Below are positions 1 to 9,803 of a DNA stretch of 64,000 nt, piece by piece. The position numbers were made by a program, and so were the translations under genes. The stretch covers positions 124,001 through 188,000 of the forward strand of contig NZ_WVTD01000008.1 of NCBI RefSeq assembly GCF_009856825.1. Direction: 5' to 3'. The notes below the pieces were generated by a model. It did no database searches. It was given only the letters and a program-made list of their open reading frames with translations, and was not told the DNA's origin. This stretch comes from Novosphingobium silvae (lineage in GTDB: Bacteria > Pseudomonadota > Alphaproteobacteria > Sphingomonadales > Sphingomonadaceae). How positions within the stretch are numbered: the first letter of the stretch is position 1; each line of letters starts with the position of its first letter.

Positions 1-7
1 GATCGTT

Positions 8-2326
8 TTGAGCGGTCGAATGCATTCGACCAGACCTTCAAGCCCGCACCTCCCCGAACTTGATCGACGTGGCCTGCTGGGCGCGATCATCGCCAGCGCG
101 CTGTGCCTGGGCGTCCCGCGCCGCGCGCTGGCCGCCAAAGACATTGCGCGCGTGGACGACCTGATCGGGCGCATGACGATCGAGGAAAAGGCCGGTCAGA
201 TGACCTGCCTTGCCGACAGCTTCCGCCCTTTCAATCCGCCCAATCCTTCGGTCGGCATCCAGGACGAGAAGCGCCTTGCCCAGGAAATCCGCAAGGGGCG
301 CGTGGGCTGCCTGTTCAACGGCATCGGCGTTGCCGGCGCCCGGCGCGCGCAGGAGATGGCGGTGAAGGAAAGCCGTCTTGGCATCCCGCTCCTGTTCGCC
401 GCCGACGTCGTCCACGGGCTCAAGACGATCTTCCCGGTTCCGCTGGGTGAGGCCGCTGCCTTCGATCCGGAGCTTGCCGAACGCACCGCGCGCGCCATGG
501 CAATTGAGGCCACCGCCGCCGGGCTACACCTCACCTTCGCACCGATGGCCGATGTCGCGCGCGACCAGCGCTGGGGCCGCGTGGTGGAAGGCTCGGGCGA
601 GGACGTGACGCTTACCGGCATGCTGGTCGCGGCAAAGATCCGCGGCTTCCAGGGGCGAGACCTGCGGCGCGAGGATTCCATGCTTGCCTGTCCGAAGCAT
701 TTCGCAGCCTACGGCGCCGTCGCGGCGGGGCTCGAATATGGCAGCGTCGATATCAGCGACGAGAGCCTGCGCGAAACCCACCTGCCGCCCTTCGAGGCCG
801 CCTTCGGTGCTGGGGCGCTCACGACGATGGCCGCTTTCAACGAGATCAACGGCGTTCCCGCCACCGCCGACCGCGCGCTGCTCACCGACATCCTGCGCAC
901 GGAGATGGGCTTCACCGGCTTCGTCTTCTCGGACTACACCGCGGACGAGGAACTGGTGGCGCACGGCTTTGCGGAGGACGACCGCGATGCCGCCCGCCTC
1001 GCGGTTCTGGCAGGCGTCGACATGTCTATGCAGAGCGGCCTTTACATCCGTTACCTTCCCGAACTGGTGAAGAGCGGGGCGGTGCCGATGGCGACCGTGG
1101 ATGTGGCGGTGCGGCGCATCCTTTACGTCAAGGCCGCAATGGGTTTGTTCGAAAATCCCTGGCGCTCGCTCGACGAGAAAGCCGAAGCCTCGCGCATCGC
1201 CACGCCCGCGCACCGGGCCCTCGCACGCGAAGCCGCAGCGCGCTCGATCGTACTGCTGAAGAACGACGGCGTTCTTCCGCTCGACGCCGACAAGGCGCCC
1301 AAGATCGCCCTGATCGGCCCTTTCGCGGAAGACCGCGACAACCTCTACGGTCCCTGGGCCTTCTATGGCGATCCGGGCAAAGGCGTGGATATCGCAGCCG
1401 GTATCCGCGCCGCACTGCCGGCCGAAAACAGGCTTGCCGTTGTGCGGGGGTGCAACATCCACGACGGTATAAACGGCGGGATCGCTTCGGCCGTGAAGGC
1501 GGCGAAGGCTGCCGACGTCGTGCTGCTTGCCATCGGCGAGGCGCAGGACATGTCGGGCGAGGCGCAGTCACGTACCGCCATCGAGATACCGGCTGCGCAG
1601 CAGGAGCTTGCCAACGCGCTTGCCGCGACGGGAAAGCCGGTGGTCGTGCTGCTGCGCCACGGGCGTGCGCTTGCCCTGCACGACGGGGTCGCCAATGCCA
1701 GCGCAGTGCTGGCGACATGGTTCCTCGGCTCGGAAGCGGGACATGCCATTGCCGACGTGCTGTTCGGGAAGGTCGATCCCTCAGGCAAGCTGCCGGTCAG
1801 CTTCCCGTGGGAATCCGGACAGGAGCCCTTCTTCTACGACCGCAAATCCACAGGGCGACCGGTGCTCGGCCAGGGCAGCACCGAATACAAGGCGCGCTAC
1901 ACGACTACCGACAACAGCGCGCGCTATCCCTTCGGGCATGGCCTTGGCTACACCCGCTTCGTTCTGGACCGGCTCAGGCTGTCCGACACCGCCTTGCGCT
2001 GGGACCGCAGCATAGACGTGAGCGTGCGGATCACCAACGAAGGGCCACGCAGCGGCAGCGAGGTCGTGCAGCTCTACATCCGCGACCGCGTGGCGAGCCG
2101 CACGCGGCCTATCCGCGAACTCAAGCGGATCGAGAGGGTGACGCTCGATCCCGGAGCCAGCCGCACGTTGCGCTTCACACTCTCGCGCTCGGACCTCGAG
2201 TTCGTGGGCGCAGGCAACCGCCGCATCGCCGAGCCGGGATTGTTCGACCTTTGGGTCGGGCAATCTTCCGCAGGCGGGCTCCACGCCCAGTTCACGCTCT
2301 ACGCCGAGCAAGCAGGCGAAAGGTAA
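8..2326 (+). CDS. GH3-family periplasmic beta-glucosidase
   Basis: Glycoside hydrolase family 3 enzyme of the BglX type, expected to release glucose or related sugars from beta-linked oligosaccharides in the periplasm. The N-terminus carries a twin-arginine-like signal (DRRGLLG, about residues 19-25) followed by a hydrophobic stretch ending ALAA, so Tat export is likely. The order is the usual one: a TIM-barrel domain (about 45-370), an alpha/beta sandwich (about 400-610) and a C-terminal fibronectin-III-like domain (about 660-760). The motif GFVFSDY contains the probable nucleophile Asp309; BglX proteins have SDH or SDW here, so SDY is a mild variant. At 772 aa the length is normal for BglX. 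The start lies only 8 bases inside the window, so a longer upstream start cannot be excluded. It is convergent with fghA. Confidence 0.9.
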   Translation: MSGRMHSTRPSSPHLPELDRRGLLGAIIASALCLGVPRRALAAKDIARVDDLIGRMTIEEKAGQMTCLADSFRPFNPPNPSVGIQDEKRLAQEIRKGRVGCLFNGIGVAGARRAQEMAVKESRLGIPLLFAADVVHGLKTIFPVPLGEAAAFDPELAERTARAMAIEATAAGLHLTFAPMADVARDQRWGRVVEGSGEDVTLTGMLVAAKIRGFQGRDLRREDSMLACPKHFAAYGAVAAGLEYGSVDISDESLRETHLPPFEAAFGAGALTTMAAFNEINGVPATADRALLTDILRTEMGFTGFVFSDYTADEELVAHGFAEDDRDAARLAVLAGVDMSMQSGLYIRYLPELVKSGAVPMATVDVAVRRILYVKAAMGLFENPWRSLDEKAEASRIATPAHRALAREAAARSIVLLKNDGVLPLDADKAPKIALIGPFAEDRDNLYGPWAFYGDPGKGVDIAAGIRAALPAENRLAVVRGCNIHDGINGGIASAVKAAKAADVVLLAIGEAQDMSGEAQSRTAIEIPAAQQELANALAATGKPVVVLLRHGRALALHDGVANASAVLATWFLGSEAGHAIADVLFGKVDPSGKLPVSFPWESGQEPFFYDRKSTGRPVLGQGSTEYKARYTTTDNSARYPFGHGLGYTRFVLDRLRLSDTALRWDRSIDVSVRITNEGPRSGSEVVQLYIRDRVASRTRPIRELKRIERVTLDPGASRTLRFTLSRSDLEFVGAGNRRIAEPGLFDLWVGQSSAGGLHAQFTLYAEQAGER

Positions 2327-2471
2327 CGCGCTTCGGCGGCCGGCTTTCCTACGATCCCGGCGGCTGCTACGAGGCCCGGCATTTTCGCAGCCGTGAACCG
2401 ACCGCGCGCGCCCTCCTTCAACGAAGCATGCCGCGTGCATGCACTTCCTCAACTTGGCGCGCGAAAGGGCC

Positions 2472-3304
2472 TCAGCCTTTCAGGTGAGTTGCGTGCCAGT
2501 CGACATGTTCGGGCATGAACGTCGAGATGAAGTAATAGGAGTGATCGTACCCCTCCTGCATCCTGATCGTCGCGGATTGCCCCGCCTTTTCGCAGGTTTC
2601 CACAAGGAGCTGCGTCTTGAGCTGGCTTTCCAGGAACCCGTCGGCGCTTCCCTGGTCGACGAGCAGGGCCGGGAGACGGGCTCCATCCTCGATCAGGGCG
2701 CAGGCATCGTACTCCCGCCAGGCGGAACGATCCTCGCCAATGTAGCCTGTCATCGCCTTCTCTCCCCAGGGGCAGTTGAGCGGCGAGACGATCGGTGAAA
2801 AGGCGCTGACCGAGCGGAAGCGGCCCGGATTGCGCAGCGCCACCGTCAATGCACCATGCCCGCCCATGGAATGGCCGGTGATCCCCTGCCGCTCCATGTC
2901 GGCGGGAAACCGAGCCGCTACGATCGCGGGAAGCTCCGCCTCGACGTAGGCGCGCATCCGAAAATGCTGCGCCCACGGCTGCTGCGCAGCATCGACGTAA
3001 AAACCGGCACCTTGGCCAAAGTCGTAGGCCTCGTCGTCAGGAACGCCCTCGCCACGCGGCGAGGTGTCAGGTGCGACGAAGATAACACCATGCTGCGCAC
3101 ATGCTGCGCGATACTCGCCCTTTTCGGTGACGTTCGCATGGGTGCAGGTAAGCCCGGAAAGATACCAGAGTACCGGCAGCTTCTGCCCCGGCGCATGGTC
3201 CGGCACGAAGACGGAAAAGGTCATCTCCGTACCCGTTTCGGCGCTGGAGTGACGGTAGACGCCCTGAACGCCGCCGTGGCTGCGATTGGTGGAGACGACC
3301 TCCA

Positions 3305-3305
<1 letters not shown>
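2472..3305 (-). CDS. fghA: S-formylglutathione hydrolase
   Basis: Hydrolyses S-formylglutathione to formate and glutathione, the second step of glutathione-dependent formaldehyde detoxification, in the cytoplasm. The 277-aa esterase-D-type alpha/beta hydrolase shows the nucleophile elbow GHSMGGHGA, the oxyanion-region LSGLTCTHAN and the late catalytic pair in DQGSADGF and GYDHSYYF. The ATG at 3305 shares its A with the TGA of the upstream frmA gene (TGATG), so the two are translationally coupled. An open frame continues upstream inside frmA but has no family similarity there, which is why the start is placed at 3305. Family length is about 280 aa, so the gene is complete. Confidence 0.95.
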
Positions 3306-4417
<1,112 letters not shown>

Positions 4418-4585
4418 CGAACGGTCTCCTTTTCGCGGCGCTTTCTAGCGGCATGCGGCAGGCGCGTTAATGGCTTTCGGAGCCGACGATGGAAGTTATC
4501 CACGCGCGTTGCGCAGCTGAAGGGTTTTCAGATCGCCGTCACAAGGCTCTGTCAGGCAAACATCAAACCCGAGTTTCGGCACTGA

Positions 4586-5143
4586 TCATAGGGTTGTCGG
4601 CCTGCGCCGGTTCATCAGCGGGCGCTGGTACGATGGATCGTCCCTGCTGCGCGAGGGGACGCCGTTCGCAGCGATCCCGGGCACGTCCGCGAAGGGCACC
4701 GGCATGGGCGCGGGCAGGCATCCCCACTCGATCACGTTCGTGCGCAGCGCGATCTTCCAGACGCCTTCGCGCCGCTGGAGGCGGTCAACGTACCGGCCTC
4801 CCGCAATCCAAAGCGTCTCGTCACGATTGCGCCCGATGAACTGGTAGTACGTTTCCGAATGGGCGACATCGCCATCAAGGTCGATGGTGGATTGCAGCAG
4901 TGCGTGCTGGGTGATGATCTGCCCCGCTTCGTGCATCGGCACGGCCCAGTCCCAGCAGTCCGCCGCGTTGCCGACGAAGGGCCCTGCAGCTACCTGAGCA
5001 TCACCCCAGAAAGCGGAAAGGTAAATCTCCTTGTCGAAGCGGTCCATGCCGCGGGAGAAGCGGACAAGGCATTCGCGGATGTCCTGCTTGTCGAGCAGCG
5101 CGGCCACGCGCGCCTCGCTATCGATCGGGTGCTCAGCCGCCAC
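4586..5143 (-). CDS. SnoaL/NTF2-like fold protein (A)
   Basis: A 185-aa SnoaL_4-type cone-fold protein. The family includes small dehydratases, isomerases, hydroxylase beta-subunit relatives and ligand-binding proteins; the reaction here is unknown. The pattern DKQDIRECLVRFSRGMDR, then FWGDA, a QHALLQ strand and GGRYVDRLQRR is the usual layout. The start is taken as GTG at 5143 because GGGAGG lies 9 bases upstream, whereas an ATG further upstream at 5224 sits deep inside the dehydrogenase gene without a site. With this start it overlaps the upstream dehydrogenase by 11 bases. It belongs to the tightly packed set with the second SnoaL-like gene at 6026-6580 and probably acts on the same substrate family. 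Confidence 0.8.
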   Translation of the reverse strand: MAAEHPIDSEARVAALLDKQDIRECLVRFSRGMDRFDKEIYLSAFWGDAQVAAGPFVGNAADCWDWAVPMHEAGQIITQHALLQSTIDLDGDVAHSETYYQFIGRNRDETLWIAGGRYVDRLQRREGVWKIALRTNVIEWGCLPAPMPVPFADVPGIAANGVPSRSRDDPSYQRPLMNRRRPTTL

Positions 5144-6029
5144 GATAATCGACCTCCCGGATCGGCTTCCAGATGGGTGAGCCGCGAGTGGCGCGGGCAG
5201 AGGCGATGACGCTGCCGTCCACATCGCTGATCCCGTATTCCTGCGCCAGTTCGGCCGTGACGAACTCCCCTCCCGACCGCCTCATGACCTGCGGGTCGGC
5301 CGCCAGGGCGGCAACGACGCGGCCTGGATGCTCGACCGAACTGCCGTGCATCGATGTAATGGATCGCGTCATCCTGTCACCCATCCTCGCAAGGTTGTCC
5401 TTCGCCTTCTCCGTCAGTGTGAGCCCTTGCCAAAGCGCAAGCGAGGCGACCCCATGAGGTTCGAGTTCGATGGCCATGTCGCGCGCCATGCGATCGACGG
5501 CCGACTTGGAGGTTCCGAAGATCACACCATAGGTATAAGTCACTGCCGCGAAGCCCGAAATCGCCACGATGAGCCCGGACTTCTGCGGTGCCATGATCCG
5601 GGCCGCGTGCCAGGCGGCGACATAGTTCGACCTTACGCCGACATCCCACATCTCAAGGTTCGAAAGCGGCTTTTCCCAGAAGCCCCCCGGCTCGAGCAGG
5701 TCGTCCGAAAGCGTGAACGCATTGTTGACGAGAATGTCCAGCCGGCCTTGCTCGGCGGTGATCCGGGCGAACAGGGCTTCCACTGCCGCATCATCGCCGT
5801 GGTCGCAGGCAACTGCGATCCCTCCGCCACCGCTGGCCTTCCCACGCACGTCGCATTCCGCCTCCGTGCCGCCTACCGTCCCGGGCAGGTAGTAGTCCCC
5901 TTCGTGCACGGTTCGTCCGGTGACGTAGACGAGAGCCCCCTGCTCCGCGAGGACCAGCGCGATCCCCTTTCCAATGCCGCGGCTGGCCCCCGTGACGAGC
6001 GCGACCTTGCCTGCCAGCGAAGGGCTCAT
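5133..6029 (-). CDS. Short-chain dehydrogenase lacking the catalytic Tyr (DHRS1-like)
   Basis: A 298-aa SDR with an intact cofactor motif (TGASRGIGKG, residues about 15-24) and the NNA motif (ILVNNAF). The catalytic Ser is in AISGFAAV. Thirteen residues after it, where the YxxxK Tyr is expected, the sequence reads FGTSK: the codon is TTC (Phe). The Lys and the C-terminal DHRS1-like region are kept. Either the protein uses another Tyr (TYTYG lies just upstream), has changed chemistry, or binds ligand without catalysis. ATG at 6029 overlaps the upstream SnoaL-like gene by four bases (ATGA), and its own end overlaps the downstream one. Sequence error is possible but the frame is clean. Confidence 0.85.
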   Translation of the reverse strand: MSPSLAGKVALVTGASRGIGKGIALVLAEQGALVYVTGRTVHEGDYYLPGTVGGTEAECDVRGKASGGGGIAVACDHGDDAAVEALFARITAEQGRLDILVNNAFTLSDDLLEPGGFWEKPLSNLEMWDVGVRSNYVAAWHAARIMAPQKSGLIVAISGFAAVTYTYGVIFGTSKSAVDRMARDMAIELEPHGVASLALWQGLTLTEKAKDNLARMGDRMTRSITSMHGSSVEHPGRVVAALAADPQVMRRSGGEFVTAELAQEYGISDVDGSVIASARATRGSPIWKPIREVDYRGG

Positions 6030-6580
6030 GCATGTTCTCCCGTCACCGTGGAGAACCAATGTTCCGAGAAGTCCGAAATGGCTGTACCAGCGAAATGTGC
6101 GCCGCTGAAAGGGTAGCCCATGATGCCTTGCGACCAGTCGGCTGCCCTGCCCCAGTCCTGGGACCAGTCGTACATCATAATGCGTTCGGCGATGCGCCAC
6201 TCGCGTGTGCCCGCGCTATCGGCGCGCATTTCAAACCGATCGAGATATCGCCCGCCGACACAGGTGTCGCGGGCACCTTCTGCCGTGTCGATCCGGTGAT
6301 GCGAGAAGACGTGCGTTTCAGCCGTCGCAGTTTCGCCGGATAGTTCCATGTGGGTCTGGCCGAGCATGTGCTGGGTGTCGCGGATTTCCCTCGCACCGGG
6401 TACGACCCAAGCAAGATAGGCCGCGACGTCGCCGCTGTGCACGCCATAGTCAAAGCGCGCGTCGGGCCACCAGCATTGTCGGATAAGCTCTGCGCTCCGC
6501 CGGTCCTCGCCCCGCGCCAGGCGGGCAAGGCATGCTCGGATCGCCTCGCGGTCAATCATCTGCTGCAGCATCGCATCCAT
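6026..6580 (-). CDS. SnoaL/NTF2-like fold protein (B)
   Basis: A 184-aa SnoaL_4-type protein, homologous in layout to the one at 4586-5143: IDREAIRACLARLARGEDRR, a CWWPDARFDYG segment, QHMLGQTHMEL, and a GGRYLDRFEMR strand. Such proteins often act as cofactor-free dehydratases or hydratases in steroid and aromatic catabolism; the substrate here is unknown. ATG at 6580 is chosen because GGAGAGG sits 5 bases upstream. The stop overlaps the start of the dehydrogenase gene (ATGA), indicating an operon. The gene lies 215 bases downstream of the TonB receptor on the same strand. No clear terminator was seen between them. Confidence 0.8.
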   Translation of the reverse strand: MDAMLQQMIDREAIRACLARLARGEDRRSAELIRQCWWPDARFDYGVHSGDVAAYLAWVVPGAREIRDTQHMLGQTHMELSGETATAETHVFSHHRIDTAEGARDTCVGGRYLDRFEMRADSAGTREWRIAERIMMYDWSQDWGRAADWSQGIMGYPFSGAHFAGTAISDFSEHWFSTVTGEHA

Positions 6581-6795
6581 CGAACCTCTCCATGCCCATG
6601 TGGCCGCCCCGAGCCGGCGGCCATCGCATTTCCGTCTTCGGCTCGGTTCCATCGGTGAGCCAAAGATCGTCGCGCAATGCCGCTACTTTCGCGCGATCAC
6701 CGGGCGGTAAGAGGCCATCTTGCTGACATGAGACGGGTTCCCGCTTCCTGAGGGCGCGGCAGGCGGACAGCAGATGGTCCACCTGCCTGGGCAGA

Positions 6796-9165
6796 TCAGC
6801 GCGATCCGAAAGCAAAGCGCACGTTAATGCCGAACTCGCGCGGGGCGGTCGTGGTCACCCCGGTATAGGTGCTGGTGAAGGTCGTCGCCGCGCCTCCCGC
6901 GGCCACGTTGCGGTAGGAGGTGAACAGCGGATCGGTCCGCGTCAGGGTCTTGGTCGTGTCGAACAGGTTCTTCGCGAAAAGCGAGATTTCCCAGGCGCCC
7001 TTCGCGTCGCGGATGCCGGTGAAGAGATTGACAAGCCCGTACGAGCTCACGTCGTCGTAGACGTTCACCGGGTCCACGCGCGAATTACCCGAAAAATTTA
7101 AGAGTCCCCGCAAGTAGGCATCCATGTAATCGCTGACCGCGAAGCTGTACTCGCTCGTGAGCGTGGCGCTGAAAGGCGCCTGGAAGCCCGATCTCTGCGT
7201 CACCCGGCAGGCCGAGAGATTGTCGCTGCCCACCGCCTGCTGGAGGTCGCCAAGCGTCGGCGCAGAGGTGACCTGATCGGGGATGCCGTCGCCGTTCAGG
7301 TCGTTGCACGGGACGAGCCCGCCCTTGATCTTGCCGAGCGAGTAGCTGGCGACGAGCCCGATGTTCCAGCCGTCCATCACGTCGAAGGCGATGTCGCCCT
7401 CTATGCCGTTGACCTCTACGGGAACGGCGCCCACGAAGTTGAACTGGGTCACCACCGGCACATCCGTGGTGTAGTCGACATAGTACACCCCGCGGCCGCC
7501 GGTCCGATACGGGTAGTTCTTGAACTTCTGGTGGTAAGCCGTGGCGTTGAGCCTTAGCCGGCCGCCCATCAACGTGCTCTTGAAGCCCAGTTCGTAGGAC
7601 TTCGATGTCTCCGGCGGGAGATTGATGAAGCTCTCTTCCAGCTCCGACTGCCTTCGGCTGAAATCGCCCACGACATTGATGCCAGGCCGCCACGAGCTTC
7701 CGGTACTCGCATAAACCATGAAGTCGGGCGAGAAGTTGTGCTTGACCGAAGCCGAGTAAATCCACTTCTTCGCGTCCTGCCCCACTGCACTGCTTTGCAC
7801 GCCGTTGACGAACAGGCCATTCTGCGAGTTGTAGGAGATGTGGCGCAGGCCTCCCGAGATTTCGGTGCCTTCTCCCAGATGCGCAGTGACGTTGCCGAAG
7901 AACGACTGCTCGTGACTTGTCCCGGTGCGCTCGATCGCGGTCTCTACGATGCCGAAGATCGCGCCCGTGTTCGCACTGGTCGGGAAGCCGAGCACCGTCG
8001 GCCGAGTCAGTTCGGTGGGGTTGTCTGTCTTGTAGTCGAAGAAGCCGACCACGTAGTCGAAAATGTCGGCGATGCGCGCATCGTTCTGCAGGCGGATCTC
8101 ATGGGATGTCGCCGATGGGTGCGAGTAAGTGTCCTGATTGACTGACCCGGGGAAGAAGTTGGCCTCGTCCATCACTTCGACGCCGGTGATCTTCTGAGTA
8201 TGGTGCTGCCCCTGGTAGATCAGCACCTGGCCCATGGCAGAGGCTTCCGCCCGCCAGTTGTAGATGTCGTATACCTGATGGATCGGGCGCGGGGCTTCCA
8301 TGATCGAGCGTCGGTCCGACGTATCGATGTAGACCGGACTGGCCGCCGCGTCCGGGTTTCCCTCGCTGAACGAGGCGACCTGGTCATAGACATAGGCGCG
8401 CCGGTCCATCTTCTGGTACATGCCTTCCAGCTTCAGCCAGTCGGTGGGCTGGACGAGCGCGGAAACACGACCGCTTTTGGTGCGGGAAAAGGGATCGCGC
8501 GAAGCCGTCACAGGGCGCACGCGGTCGGCTTCGTTCTCGTCCCAGACGCCCGCGACGCGGATCGCCGCGATGCCTTCTATCACCGGCAGATTGAAGCCAC
8601 CCTTCACGTTAATGGTGCCGATGTCGTTCGCGGTCTGGTCCGTGAAGCCGCCGATCTCATACAGGTTCGGCTTTTTGGCGCCGATGGTGATCGAGCCGGA
8701 AGGCGCAGCACGCCCGCGAAGAGTGCCCTGCGGACCTCGCTGAACCTCGATCTGGCCGATATCATAAAGCTGCTGCAGCAACACGCCGGCCGTGATCGGG
8801 GCATCGTTAAAATAGAACTCGACAGTCGGATTGCTTCCGCTTGCCGAAACGTCGAAGTTGACGCCGCGCAGGCGGCCGCCGCCGCCGACGCCATTCGCGT
8901 CGGTGCTGAGCTGGAGGCCGGGGACGATCGTCGAAACTTCCCGGAAGTCGCGCAGGTTGAGCTTGCCGATATCGTCTGCCGTCACGGTGTCGATGACCGC
9001 GGGAACATCCTGAACTGCCTCGTCGCGGCGCCGCGCCTGCACGATGATGACGTTGCCGATGGATGCTTCGCCCTCCGCAGCCGGAGCCGTGTCCTGCGCG
9101 AAGGCGGGAGCCGAAAGGCCAGCCAGGGAGGCCGAACACAGCAGTACAGACGAAAGCAGCCTCAT
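6796..9165 (-). CDS. TonB-dependent outer-membrane receptor
   Basis: An outer-membrane active transporter of 789 aa. A signal peptide (MRLLSSVLLCSASLAGLSAP, cleavage near AFAQ) is followed by a short linker, a plug domain beginning near IIVQARRRDEAVQDVP and a 22-strand barrel ending REFGINVRFAFGSR. No N-terminal secretin/TonB short domain for sigma signalling is present. ATG at 9165 is preferred over one seven codons upstream because the signal peptide begins there. It heads a minus-strand run with the SnoaL-like and SDR genes, a frequent sphingomonad arrangement for uptake of poorly soluble aromatic or steroid-like compounds. The ligand cannot be named from sequence. Confidence 0.9.
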   Translation of the reverse strand: MRLLSSVLLCSASLAGLSAPAFAQDTAPAAEGEASIGNVIIVQARRRDEAVQDVPAVIDTVTADDIGKLNLRDFREVSTIVPGLQLSTDANGVGGGGRLRGVNFDVSASGSNPTVEFYFNDAPITAGVLLQQLYDIGQIEVQRGPQGTLRGRAAPSGSITIGAKKPNLYEIGGFTDQTANDIGTINVKGGFNLPVIEGIAAIRVAGVWDENEADRVRPVTASRDPFSRTKSGRVSALVQPTDWLKLEGMYQKMDRRAYVYDQVASFSEGNPDAAASPVYIDTSDRRSIMEAPRPIHQVYDIYNWRAEASAMGQVLIYQGQHHTQKITGVEVMDEANFFPGSVNQDTYSHPSATSHEIRLQNDARIADIFDYVVGFFDYKTDNPTELTRPTVLGFPTSANTGAIFGIVETAIERTGTSHEQSFFGNVTAHLGEGTEISGGLRHISYNSQNGLFVNGVQSSAVGQDAKKWIYSASVKHNFSPDFMVYASTGSSWRPGINVVGDFSRRQSELEESFINLPPETSKSYELGFKSTLMGGRLRLNATAYHQKFKNYPYRTGGRGVYYVDYTTDVPVVTQFNFVGAVPVEVNGIEGDIAFDVMDGWNIGLVASYSLGKIKGGLVPCNDLNGDGIPDQVTSAPTLGDLQQAVGSDNLSACRVTQRSGFQAPFSATLTSEYSFAVSDYMDAYLRGLLNFSGNSRVDPVNVYDDVSSYGLVNLFTGIRDAKGAWEISLFAKNLFDTTKTLTRTDPLFTSYRNVAAGGAATTFTSTYTGVTTTAPREFGINVRFAFGSR

Positions 9166-9803
9166 CACATCTCTTCCCCAAACCATAGCTCTTACCGTTC
9201 GACGCCCATGACGCTCCGCGGCCTGGCCGGTCTGGTCAGTGCCGCAGGGCGCAAAGCGATCTCGGACGCCCTGCGATGAAGCAGGATGGTGCCTGTTCTG
9301 GCTTGTAGCCTTCAGACCTATCCGGCCAATTGCGTTAGTTTACTTCGGCGCAATCAACTCGAGGAACATACGGGTCGATCTCAGGGGAATGAAGCCACGC
9401 CAACCAACATCTTCAAGGCGATCATTGATCCATCCGTCGTCGCTCTGGCGATTTTTGTAGGCCGATTCTAAGATTGTTCCTCCCGAAATGACGAGAGTGA
9501 CACTTCACCGGGTGCCTCTAACCCACGGGATGATCTTAGAACTATCGGTCGACGGCATCACCGGAAGCATTGGTCGGAATAGCTCCAGGCACGGGAGATC
9601 GATGGCACAACAGTTCCCTTGGTGGAACGTTCGCCCTTAAGATTCGCAGCTCTCGGGAACGTGTCGTGCCTCGCCGCTTGCAAGCGCACGAAGGTTCGCT
9701 CGTGACACTTTGGCCCTGGTAAAGTGTCATTGCTGACAAAGCGACGGAAGCCGCGAAAGAGGGATTCTCACGATTCCGTTTATGTGCTCTATTTTGCCTG
9801 GCT
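9166..9803. other. Non-coding stretch between TonB receptor and the gene at 9804
   Basis: About 640 bases without a convincing gene. The left part should hold the TonB receptor promoter, read leftwards. The right part holds the palindromic TGACACTTT sites described separately. I recognise no riboswitch or mobile element. It may mark the boundary between the catabolic genes and the plasmid-type replication module. Confidence 0.5.
9703..9738. promoter_or_regulatory. Nested inverted repeats, probable operator
   Basis: TGACACTTT at 9703-9711 and AAAGTGTCA at 9721-9729 form a perfect 9-bp inverted repeat with a 9-base spacer. The right arm overlaps a second palindrome, TGTCATTGCTGACA, at 9725-9738. 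A further half-site, TGACACTT, lies at 9498-9505. The block ends 65 bases before the gene at 9804 and looks like a repressor or initiator binding site. The binding protein is unknown; the downstream gene product is one candidate. Confidence 0.5.

Noticed and set aside
4497-4504. TTATCCAC, resembling a DnaA box, upstream of frmA
   Set aside because: It is a single copy with a mismatch in the ninth base and no cluster or AT-rich element; chance is likely.
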